NCBI GenBank assembly: GCA_024734495.1
Contig: JALMQS010000133.1
Span: 865,182 to 929,181 of the forward strand
Reading direction: 5' to 3'
DNA length: 64,000 bases
Source: Forficula auricularia
Lineage: Eukaryota; Arthropoda; Insecta; Dermaptera; Forficulidae
Positions 54,194 to 63,720 of the stretch are shown here, one piece after another. Made by a program: the position numbers and the translations under genes. Numbering within the stretch: position 1 is the first letter of the stretch; every line of letters starts with the position of its first letter. The notes beneath the pieces were generated by a model. It worked only from the letters and a program-made list of their open reading frames with translations. It did no database searches and was not told the DNA's origin.

Positions 54194-54645
54194 CTGCCTT
54201 GTGCTTGGTGGATTTCAGTTAAACCTTGAATATCCGGTTTTATGTTCGTCAAGTTCAAGCGCAAGTCTCCTTTGAGGCAAATGTCCAACTTAATTCTTAT
54301 TGTTTTGTGAGGAGCTGGACAACAGAATTAAATACTTTTTCAACTAAATATGTTGACGGGAACGAGATGAGAAGTGGTTCAATTTTTCCCCACAGTTGTG
54401 GATAAGTGTCCATTAAGCTTCACCCAGGCTAACTCGTAAGCGCTCTGCTTGAAAATGATTTTCGCCCACTTCAGATCTAGAAACTCCGTCTTCAAAAATT
54501 TATCAACCTTATCCAGAGCTTCAAACGAGAATGGATCTAGAATTTAATCCGAAATTTCTGACTTTGTCAAATCTTCAAATCTTGATTCCATGTCAGTTTT
54601 TAACTGGTCAAGGTGATCAGTAAAAATTAGGATTTTGTCTTCTGG
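54194..54645 (-). pseudogene. hAT transposase C-terminus (ZBED5/SCAND3-like), broken
   Basis: On the minus strand the frames read KILIFTDHLDQLKTDMESRF then EDLTKSEISD, a stop, DPFSFEALDKVDKF, and further DLRLNLTNIKPDIQGLTEI followed by HQAQG. The pattern HLxQLKxDxExRFxDL and RGDLRLxLTxxxPDIxxLxxxHQAQG belongs to the ZBED5/SCAND3-like group of hAT transposases, whose C-terminal part carries the dimerisation region. Between them the ...FPSTYLVEKxF... region is present but interrupted by stops and at least one frameshift. The zinc finger and catalytic core are missing. A hAT end lies at 54781-54797. It is an internally deleted, dead copy. Confidence 0.82.
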
Positions 54646-54780
54646 GAGTTCAGGAGTCTCGCTATCTGAACTGTACTATTTTCATTTTCCCCCTTTTGAA
54701 TACTCATCGCCCCCAAATCGGCCCGACTTATTTATTGCTCCCTTGATAACCCAAATCGCCCGCTTGGGGGCGATCTCCCC

Positions 54781-54797
54781 CAGGTTGGGAACCACTG
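54781..54797 (-). mobile_element. Terminal inverted repeat of the ZBED5-like hAT
   Basis: Minus strand CAGTGGTTCCCAACCTG, followed by GGGGGAGATCGCCCCC, matches the hAT end consensus. The opposite end was not located. Confidence 0.7.
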
Positions 54798-54972
54798 TTC
54801 TGGACCGTCATAAGCTGGCCTATCCCCTGTTTAAGGTTTATCGTTGTGATATGGAACACCCTGTATATATACGTATTGTATATGTTTATTTACATCAAGA
54901 AGAGGACAATCTCATTTATTTCTTCTTATTAATCATCTACTCTGCTCCTCTCAGCAAACTAAATCTTTTCAG

Positions 54973-55598
54973 TGAAAACAAAGATTTAAGTATCTTTTTG
55001 GGTGTCTTTTTTTGAAAAAAGATGGAAATTATTTCAAAAATCAACCCAGTATATAATATTATTAAATGAATTTAACTTTAAAGGACATCATAGATATTAG
55101 TTGAAATATTTTTACATTGCATATCAGAGAGGTTCGTCCCCTTAGGAATCGAACCCAAGCGCTAACTAAGCTTGCCGGGCCAGTAGCCAAACCCTTAAGA
55201 CAAAACTCTCGCTGACATGCAACATATATAAGTATTATAGCTAGATTTTTCACTCCCTTCAACTCAAAGGGAATAGTGAAAATTCCTGCTAAACTGAAAA
55301 AAGTTTTCAGTGACGGACCCATGGATTTTACATTGAAAACAAAGATTTAAGTATCTTTTTGGGTGTCTTTTTTTGAAAAAAGATGGAAATTATTTCAAAA
55401 ATCAACCCTATATAAAGCTATAATACTTATATATGTTGCATGTCAGCGAGAGTTTTGTCTTAAGGGTTTGGCTACTGGCCCGGCAAGCTTGGTTGGCGCT
55501 TGGGTTCGATTCCTAAGGGGACGAACCTCTCTGATATGCAATGTAAAAATATTTCTCTAATAACTATGAAGTACTTTAAAGTTAAATTCATTTAATAA
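54973..55598. repeat. Inverted tRNA-like copies with a 75-bp direct repeat
   Basis: Direct repeat: TGAAAACAAAGATTTAAGTA to TTTCAAAAATCAACCC at 54973-55047 and 55333-55408. Inverted arms: about 55055-55230 and 55415-55598. In each arm is a box-B-like GGTTCGATTCC (minus 55145-55156, plus 55503-55513) and a tRNA-like body bounded by GCATGTCAGCGAGAG and CTCTCTGATATGC, which are complementary. It is a complex rearranged insertion of a tRNA-derived element. Confidence 0.7.
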
Positions 55599-55904
55599 AT
55601 CTTTTCAATTGATTATTCCAATCGTGTTCAGAGAGAACTAAACTGACCCCAAGCTGCTTTTGTCTTCTCTGTTGTCATTGCGTTTTTATTTTTCCTCCTC
55701 CGAATGCTAATTTTTGGGATATTTTTCTCAGTTGCGTCATAATTAAATCAGCTTAAAAAGAGCCGAACGTAAGGACAAGGGCGGACAGAGAGGGTGGTTA
55801 ACCCCCGTTTCGGCAGGGCTAAAGGACCTTCTGTCGTGCAGCCAGCCAAGCATATAGATGAAGGGTGCAAATGATGTTAAATGCAAGGTGGCTGGCTGGC
55901 TGAC

Positions 55905-55985
55905 TGGTCCAGAAACCGCAATGCGCACCACGGGAATCCCGCCCCACGGGAATCCCACCCCACGGGAATCCCATCGCCATTGACT
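55905..55985 (+). repeat. Short tandem CCCACGGGAATCC repeat
   Basis: CACGGGAATCCC occurs three times at about 55928, 55943 and 55959, with CCGCC/CCACC between. It sits within a less AT-rich, unrecognised stretch (55750-56050). Confidence 0.75.
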
Positions 55986-56216
55986 ATTCAATTCCTGCGC
56001 CCACCCCCTCTTGGCAAACACCCCCTTACCCGATCCTCACACCCACCCCTATTTATATACATAAACAAGCCAAGGGAGGATTTTGACTTCTCTTTCCTTT
56101 CTCACTCACTCGTTTTTCTTTTTTTTTTTATTTCCTCTCGAAAAAATTTAATTAAAGAGATTTCGTCTAATCCTTATAGGCTTTGACGTTCATTAAAATA
56201 TATAAAAAAAAGTAAA

Positions 56217-56222
<6 letters not shown>

Positions 56223-56249
<27 letters not shown>

Positions 56250-56250
56250 C
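56223..56250. repeat. Poly-A run
   Basis: About 24 consecutive A residues; no retroelement body was recognised upstream. Confidence 0.8.
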
Positions 56251-56589
56251 TATCCTATTCAAAAAGAGATAAGAGATTGTTTTGCTTCTTCTCTCTAGTG
56301 TTCGGTAATTCATATTTGATTAAATCTTTTAAAAATGTTAAGTGTAGAGTTTTAATTTTAGATTTATTCAATGTAATTACATTTGACTGAGTTTTATCAT
56401 TTTTTATTATTAAAATTAGATGGAATTTTTTAAAAAATTGTCGTCTTCTGTGGGGGGGCGAACTCTTTTGATATAACATAATAAAATAGATATCTATATC
56501 TACCAAAATGTAAAATTTAAATTAACCTTCCCACTTTTTCGTATTTATGGTATTTCAAATAATAATTACCATATTTAATAATATGTATA

Positions 56590-57025
56590 CAGTTAAACCC
56601 CTTAAATCCGAACCCCGTAAATCCGAAATCCCGGGAAATCCGAACTTAAAAGAGAAACTTATTTATTTAGTCTTTAAACAATTATGTATATAAGTATTCT
56701 ACATTATAAACTTATTTTACATAATTAGTTGAAATTAACAAAAAAAAAGTATAGTTAGCATAGATAACAAAGTGTAAATGTGTCTACATATTACTTATGT
56801 TATCCAGGATTGAAAAACGGTAAAACTTGGTTATTGAAATTGTTTAGGTTAATCACTTTGCAAAAACAATGAAATAATAAATAATAGAAACACACAAAAT
56901 ATCACTTCATCTTTCACTTGTTATTAGTTATTTTCAATTGTCGAAGCCGCTTTCGGCTAATCCGAACAAATTGAAATCCGAACAGTCTACAGCCCCAATT
57001 AGTACGGATTTGAGGGGTTTCACTG
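56590..57025. mobile_element. pogo/Tigger-like MITE, 436 bp, TA duplication
   Basis: The ends CAGTTAAACCCCTTAAATCCG and CGGATTTGAGGGGTTTCACTG are inverted, with TA on both sides (56588-56589 and 57026-57027). TCCGAA is repeated several times near each end (CCGTAAATCCGAAATCCCGG; CTAATCCGAACAAATTGAAA). It has no transposase. Confidence 0.85.
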
Positions 57026-57029
57026 TATA

Positions 57030-58135
57030 TATAAAATGTTCTTGAAAAGATTTTGTTTTGCCGAAAGTAGTAGAGTACTTGATCCATAAAGGGAAATCAA
57101 TGAGGTTCTTCCCTGCTTAATATATATACGACAAGGATTCAATTTTGGTAATCCGATTAGAGATCAACTAACTTTTTAGTAGAAATTTTTTAGTAGAAAT
57201 GACAAATTTTGAATGTAACGAAATAATTTAATGAGAAATACATATGGTAAGTGATGCCTCGTAATAAAGGAGTTTTGATTTTTCTAGGGGGACGGTACTA
57301 CCCCTGCATCACCCTTAACTACTAATGGCTCCCTCTTATTTAAATGAATATTCACAAGGAAGGAGAAGAAATAAGATAAAATAAAGGAAAAAAATTATAT
57401 ATGTTTTACCAAGAAAATCATACAAATATTAAAAAATATACAAAAATTTCGATATTTGTAATATTGTCATGACTTATATTTAATACAAAATGGACATATT
57501 TATTACTTCTGAAATTGATCTGTTTATTTCTTGCATTGCATAATTTATCCCTCGCCTTGGTGGTAATTTATTTATGATAAATCTTTACATCTGGTTGCAT
57601 GTGTGTGATGTATATTACAAATATCGATATTTTTGTATATTTGTTTGTTTTTCTGTTAAAATACAACTTGTGTCTTGAAAGTGATTGAATATGTGGCGCG
57701 CTCTGCCGACAGTTTTGTGAAGCGCCACACTTCCAAATATTACCAAGTACTTCCAAATATTTCCAAGTACTTCCAAAATACTTCAAAGAGATGTACACCT
57801 ACTTCCAATCGCGGATCACCCCTCGTGTTTTAGCAACGAGTGTGAGGGATTCCTGTAAAAATCTTTTTAAGTAGATTAAGGCTAATTTTTTAAATTTAAT
57901 TATGGGTATGGGAGTGTCACCAAAAGCGAACATTTTTAGGTGATTTTTCTAAGAGCTAAATTTTAGCCAAGTACTTGAATCAAAATTCTAAAAATTCCAT
58001 AAAATTTAGTTCATTCTCTCGTTGTGAACCATAAATAAAAATGAATTCGATATCTTGAGTATTTTGGAAGATATAATCTTTTTTCTGTTCTCTGCTGGCC
58101 TCTGAACGGGTCATTCAGCTATAATGATATATATT
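57030..58135. other. No gene; a short CTTCCAAATA tandem
   Basis: CTTCCAAATATTACCAAGTA-type units repeat at 57729-57785. 57660-57850 is less AT-rich but no protein was recognised. Confidence 0.45.
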
Positions 58136-58138
58136 ATA

Positions 58139-59363
58139 CGAGCTCCTCCAGGCGTGCCTTCGGCACGCCCTCTACAGCTCGGCCCTCCGGGCAGATGGCC
58201 CTGGCGGGCAGCGTCTCGGCATGTGATTATTAGGTCTGTAATATATATTTGTACTATTTTGCCCCCTCTTTCGCCCCCACGCACTCATTTTGGCTATTGA
58301 TTTTTACAGCATACATTTTATATAGTCTTAAAAACTAACATTACAAAATTTGATCTATATCGGAGAAAGTATTAATTTTTTGCCCCCACTCACATTTTGG
58401 GAGGTTGAAATTATTTTTTAGATATTTGAAAATAAATAACTCTCAGTTTTCTAGAGAGTAAATGTACGAAAAAGCTAAAAATTTCTATATTTTGACCCCC
58501 CCCTTTCGCCCCCATACAGTCAATTTTGATAGTTGATTTTTACAGGAATAGTTTCTTAAAGTAATAAAGAATAACTTTATAAAAGTTGATCAAGATCGGA
58601 GAGAGTTTTACTTTTTGCCCCTACTCACATTTTGGATAGTTGAGGGGGGAGGTCGGATTACAAAAAAATCATGAAATTATTTTTTAGATATTTGCAAATA
58701 AATAATCCACAGTTTTCTAAAGAGTAAATGTACTAAAAAGCTAAAAATTTCTAAAATTTGCCCCCCCTTCGCCCCCATCAGTCAATTTTGATAGTTGATT
58801 TTTACAGGAATAGTTTCTTAAAGTAATAAAGAATAACTCTACAAAATTTGATCAAGATAGGAGAGAGTTTTAATTTTTGCCCCCACTCACATTTTGGATA
58901 GTTTGAGTCGAATTTCAAAAAATCCTGAAATCACTTTTTAGATATTTGTATTTAGAATTTTATTAAGTAAAAATTAAGTAAATATCTTATCGTATTTAAT
59001 TGAAAATGCATAATTAGTGTAAACACATTGCAAAGATATTTTGCCCCTTTTGACCCTTTTAGGGGTCGAATTTCAAAAAATACTGAAATTAGTTTTTAGT
59101 AATTTTAATTTAGTATTTTTATAAGTAAAAAGCAAGTAGATATTTTATCGTCCTTAAGAGATATCGCATAATCAGTGAAAACATACTTTGCTCCCTTTGA
59201 CCCCCTTAGGGGTCGAATTTCGAAAAATCCTTTCTTAGTGAGCCCCTATGTCATAGATGTAATATCCTCTCCAAATTTCATGTTTCTATGTCCAGTGGTT
59301 ATGGCTGTTTTGATGATGAGTGAGTGAGTGAGTGTATCGGGCAAAGAATTTTATATATATAGA
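58139..59363 (-). mobile_element. Helitron-like element, copy 2 (1225 bp)
   Basis: On the minus strand it starts TCTATATATATAAAATTCTT preceded by a host A. It ends with the hairpin GGCGTGCC-GAA-GGCACGCC read in reverse and GGAGGAGCTCG, followed by host TAT. It is longer than copy 1 because the CCCCACTCACATTTTGG-type block is repeated three or four times (58260-58900). There is no Rep/helicase. Confidence 0.75.
58255..58910 (-). repeat. Internal tandem repeat of the Helitron-like copy
   Basis: TTTGCCCCCACTCACATTTTGG and TCAATTTTGATAGTTGATTT recur with a period of about 240-260 bp. Confidence 0.7.
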
Positions 59364-60050
59364 TAGGTATGGAACTCTGGGTAAGGGATTCTGACTAGCA
59401 GTTGACCGACTTATTTGTCAATTCTATCATCTATCAGAGGAGAACATTTTATAAAAAGATCACAAACACTTTCGTGACGTCTACCGCGATCGTACCTATT
59501 ATTAGTTTTATTACCTTAATACTTACAATTAATATTATTATTTTATTTTATTTATTTATTTTTTAAGTTCAAACATAATTAATTTTAATATTATTCTATT
59601 TTCTTTTGATTTTAAATTCTTTTCTTTCTGGATTATGTTTTGTAATTTTTTTATTTTAAAGTTCCCTGTCATGAATGAATGAAATAATTAATAAATAAGA
59701 ATGTCAGCTTGTTCTTTTGAATTAATTACATGGACCCTGAGGCAATGGCGGCTCTTAATATAATACCCTACAAACGAGAGATAAAGGGAAAGTTTAACTA
59801 GCTATATTATATGCAAGTTTATAAAATTAGTATAATATACCATATTTAAACAGTCGTGTTACTCTATAAATTAAAATTTAATTATACTTTAGATTTCACC
59901 CTAAAGTTATAAAATATAGTTATTTTAATTAATTTTCTAAAGTTTTTTTCTTCAATCTTCTAAAATTATTATATACCTAGCTATAGATTAGAGAGTTTTG
60001 ACAATTCGGAATTTCTTATTCATAGGGATAAATTTTTTGTTTTATTAGAA
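59364..60050. other. No gene seen
   Basis: AT-rich; nothing identified. Confidence 0.4.
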
Positions 60051-60212
60051 AAGTTTTTCCCTTTGTTTCGAAACCGACGTTTCGGAGGACTTTCCCTTCT
60101 TTCTCACTCTATTCTACTGATGAAGTCGTGAAGTATTCTCTAGACACCAACTAATATTGAGCGAGGAGACAGGAAGAAAGGGTGCTATGTACTTCCTTCA
60201 TTGACCTTTTTT

Positions 60213-60250
60213 AATCCTGACGAAGAAGGGCAAATCCTCCGAAACGTCAT
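60213..60250 (+). ncRNA. Hammerhead-like motif, stem III = ACGT
   Basis: CTGACGA (60217-60223), extra A, GAAGG (60225-60229) with CCTCC (60236-60240; one mismatch), GAA, ACGT (60244-60247), C at 60248. Stem I does not pair convincingly. Confidence 0.5.
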
Positions 60251-60554
60251 TTTAGACCGGGAGCTGAATGGAGTTGAGTGTGCAAAATATGAGGACAGCA
60301 TTCTATAAATAGTTTTGAACTCAGTAAAGCTTGCAGATAATGATTCTGAATGTTGCCAGGAGGTTTATAGGTCCAATTTTTTTTTATATCCCATCCCCTT
60401 GGATATCGAGTAAATGGACTGTACAAATGCTTTACAACAATTATAATTGTTGTTTTATTGAAAATATCCTATTGTTTCTTATGATTAAAGATACTTATAG
60501 CTACTCAATAAAAAAAAAATTAAAAATTAATCAAGAATTGTTGAAAAAAATTGA

Positions 60555-60945
60555 CATGACAGGAAATGATCCATTTTTTCAAAAAATCGCAGTTTTTCCT
60601 TCATAAAATGAAAACCAATCAAGGTAGAAACTTGAATTCTATCTCATTCTCTAGGAAATTTTATTGACTTGAACGTTTACTTGGATTACTTGTTTATAAA
60701 ACTCCTAGATTTATATATATCCAGCATTTTACGGACAGGATATGATCCGAATCCTCAAAAGTGTCAAGGAAAATGCTGGATATCTATAAATTTAAAAGTT
60801 TTGTAAAAAAGTGGTCCAAGTAAACGTTCAAGTCAACAAAATCTCCTAGATAATGAGATAGAAATCAAGTTACCAGGATGAGTGGTTTTTATTTTATGAA
60901 GGAAGAACTGCGATTTTTTGAAAATATTCATCATTTCCTGTCATC
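60555..60945. repeat. Palindrome, arms of about 180 bp
   Basis: ATGACAGGAAATGATCC... on the left and ...CATCATTTCCTGTCAT on the right, running inward through CGTTTACTTGGA and TCCAAGTAAACG to CCAGCATTTT and AAAATGCTGG. Two short flaws were seen. Confidence 0.85.
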
Positions 60946-61297
60946 TATAAATCTAAGAGTTGGTGTTCTAAGCGACGATCCAGTAAATGTTTGTTTTCCA
61001 TTTTACTTAACAACCTATTATCATTTTTAAAAAATTATAATTAAAATAACCCTTAAAATGGCTCCATAGCATGTACTCCATCAATTTCCTTTATAGATAA
61101 GAGCCCCCTCCGATGAAAAAAATTGGAACAAAAAGTTGCCCGACAACATTCAGATTATTAATATTTGAGCTATTCTCAGTTAATATTAGTAGATAAAGTG
61201 CGGTCCTCACATTTTGCATACTCAATTCCATCCAGCGCCGGCACTATGAGGAGACAGGAAGAAAGGGTGCTATGTACTTCCTTCATTGACCTTTTGT

Positions 61298-61335
61298 AAT
61301 CCTGACGAAGAAGGGCAAATCCTCCGAAACGTCAT
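61298..61335 (+). ncRNA. Hammerhead-like motif, duplicate of 60213
   Basis: CTGACGA at 61302-61308, the same stem II, GAA, and ACGT at 61329-61332. Confidence 0.5.
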
Positions 61336-61352
61336 TTTCGAAACAACACTAA

Positions 61353-61564
61353 GGGACAGTTGTATGTAGATTTGTAAAGTCTTTGTTAAAGTTGACACAG
61401 GGTAAAACCTTATAATTCACCTTGTGCCCAGCCGGATGGCCAATCAGATGACATGCACTTTCATCTGATTGGCCATTCGGCCGGGCACAAGGTGAATTCT
61501 AAGGTTTTACCCTTTGTCAACTTTAACAAAGACTTTTCAAAACCGACATACAGCTGGCCTTTAA
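61353..61564. mobile_element. Fold-back element, copy 2
   Basis: The ends GGGACAGTTGTATGTAGAT and CCGACATACAGCTGGCC are inverted. The arms AAGTTGAC...GGGTAAAACCTTA and AAGGTTTTACCC...GTCAACTTTAACAAAG extend about 80 bp around GATGACATGCACTTTCATC. It is the same family as 14182-14388 and is better conserved. Confidence 0.88.
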
Positions 61565-62180
61565 AGGTACAAACTTTTCTAATAAATGATATTTTATAGG
61601 ATATTTTTTTTTTTTATTTTTTCTCACTTTTTGGGTTCTGGTGAAAATCTGATTTTTATTTTTGTGAATTTGATTTCCTTTATTAACACTAATGTATCAG
61701 TTTTTCGAATCTTTTACGAAATCGACTTTAAAAAATACGAATATCTACAAATAAATGTATATTCATTCAATAAAATTCCAAATTAAATTTCACTTACTGA
61801 TATTTGGCAATACTTTACTGAAGAACTGACAAAGTAACAGCAACATGTATAACCTTGAAGATAGAAGTCTTCATTAAAATTTTGATTAAGGGCAGCCAAG
61901 CAAAATAAAATAGCTTATTATTTTAAAATAATACCAACAATAAAATAATCCAAATTATAAGTTGTTTTTATTGCCTTTGGCTTCCCTTAAACCAAATTCG
62001 GATAATTATTTTATATACTATAAACAGCCAGTAGAAAATAATTTATTTCTAATGAAAATGGAGTCGAAAAGAGACCAAAATGATGATTATTTTTTCGGAA
62101 GTCTTGAAATCTAGTTCCGTAGATTCAAAATTTAAAATTAGCACTTTTATTTTTTGAAAACTTCACAGTAGATTTTCTTC
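61565..62180. other. No gene seen
   Basis: AT-rich; nothing recognised. Confidence 0.4.
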
Positions 62181-62199
62181 TTATTTTGATAGAAAATAA

Positions 62200-62400
62200 T
62201 TATCAGAGAAAAATTGTTGTGTGTTTTTCAGTATATATATCTCAACGTTTTAAGGAATTTTATGACTTTATATTAGGCCACGGATTGGACAGCTCTGGTT
62301 TAAATCGAATGCAATTAAAGAAGGATATGAAGAATGATAATTTATTTTTTAAAAGGGTCACGGATATAATAATCCCTGACTATCCATTAACTATTAACAT
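62200..62400 (+). mobile_element. hAT-type right end, copy a
   Basis: TCTCAACGTTTTAAGGAATT, then GGCCACGGATTGGACAGCTCTG, which read in reverse is a hAT end (CAGAGCTGTCCAATCCGTGG). It resembles 63610-63720; family P lies between the two. Confidence 0.55.
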
Positions 62401-62623
62401 GTAAGTACGTCCAAAGATATAAAAGACAAGTCCTGACATGTTTTAGTCCGGAAGAGAAATTGTCAATTAATTGTGATTGTTCTAGAAAACCGCAATTCCT
62501 CCTGTACTAGAATGATAACTATAGACTTGGTTAGTGTCTTAGCATATAAATTACTGAAATAATAAATATTTTAGAAAATGAAAATATGAGAAGAATAATT
62601 TTTAAATATTCGAAACTTCATTA

Positions 62624-63554
62624 TTACTTTACCATACAGGGTATGGTCAAGTATTGTAATCGTGCATGAAAAAAGTGTTTTTTTTTCTTCTTTTTTTCGA
62701 AATATCTCAAAAACGGCTAAAAATATTTTGATTAAAAAAATTGAGCGAAACCATGGCATTTCATTCTATAAAAAAGCTCTAATAAGTGAACATCCAAAAA
62801 AATTATATTTTTCGAGATAATAATTGTTTTGTCAAAATGTCTGTTAGTCTGTGCGTTACCAAATTTTTGTGGACGAGCTAGCTCAAAAACTAGTGTGAAT
62901 ATCGAAACCAAATTTCACACGTAGTTTTGGTCCATTGAGATTAAGAGCTGATTAGATTTTGGTGCATATCGACCCAAAATTAAGGGGTGTGGAAGGGGGT
63001 TAGAAATTAAAAATCTAGGCCATTTGAGCAAACTCTACCAAATTTTGTATACATAATTAGTGGGACTCCAGAGGTCTAAAAATGCAAAAACTAACCGCCC
63101 TAAATTTGGGGGTCAAAAAATAAAAATCTTGGCCATTTACCAAACTCAACCAAATTTTGTATATATAATCAGTGGGACCCCAGAAGTATACAAATGTAAA
63201 AGCTAACCACCCAAAATTTGGGGGGGTGTAGGGTCAAAAAAATGAAAATCTTGCCCATTTACCAAACTCAACCAAATTTTGTATACATAATCAGTGCCCC
63301 CCCCCGAAGTCTAAAAATGCAAAAACTAACCACCCAAAATGGGGGAAGTCAAAAAATGAAAATATAGGCTCTTGTACAAAACTCAACCAAATTTTGTATA
63401 CATAATCAGTGGGCTCCCAGGAGTCTAAAAATACAAAAACTAACCCCCCTCCCCTACATGATAATAAATAATTTTATTAAATATTAAATATAAGTGAGGG
63501 GCCAGGTTGTATGGTAAAGTCAATTGGATGGCCACATCAGAACACGTCAGCTTA
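62624..63554 (+). mobile_element. Family P element, copy 7, longest
   Basis: It starts TTACTTTACCATACAGGGTA and ends GGCCACATCAGAACACGTCA and GCTTATT. The minisatellite has four CCAAATTTTGTATACATAAT-type units (about 63038, 63150, 63270 and 63390). Both ends are intact, making this the reference copy for the family. Confidence 0.8.
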
Positions 63555-63609
63555 TTTTTATTTTTATCTTAGCACACACAACAACATTCATATTTCGAAA
63601 AAGAGAATA

Positions 63610-63720
63610 AATATATTTAAATCTCAATGTTTTAAGGAAGATTATGATTTTATGTTGGACCACACTTATTGCAGTGTTGGGTCGCATGAGGTCCGCGGGC
63701 CACGGGTTGGACAGCCCTGA
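63610..63720 (+). mobile_element. hAT-type right end, copy b
   Basis: GTCCGCGGGCCACGGGTTGG and ACAGCCCTG; read in reverse, CAGGGCTGTCCAACCCGTGG is a hAT end related to the left end at 28353. Confidence 0.65.

Larger units (their letters stand above)
60055..61345. mobile_element. Composite palindromic element with hammerhead-like units and an inner palindrome
   Basis: AGGAGACAGGAAGAAAGGGT to GAAACGTCATTTT occurs twice directly (60163-60255 and 61248-61340). TGAGTGTGCAAAATATGAGG (about 60277) and CCTCACATTTTGCATACTCA (about 61207) are inverted. A decayed minus-strand motif is at about 60070-60105. The inner palindrome is listed separately. Confidence 0.6.

Noticed and set aside
55062..55560. 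Two similar 65-86 residue frames
   Set aside because: They are translations of the inverted tRNA-like repeats, the same sequence read from each arm.
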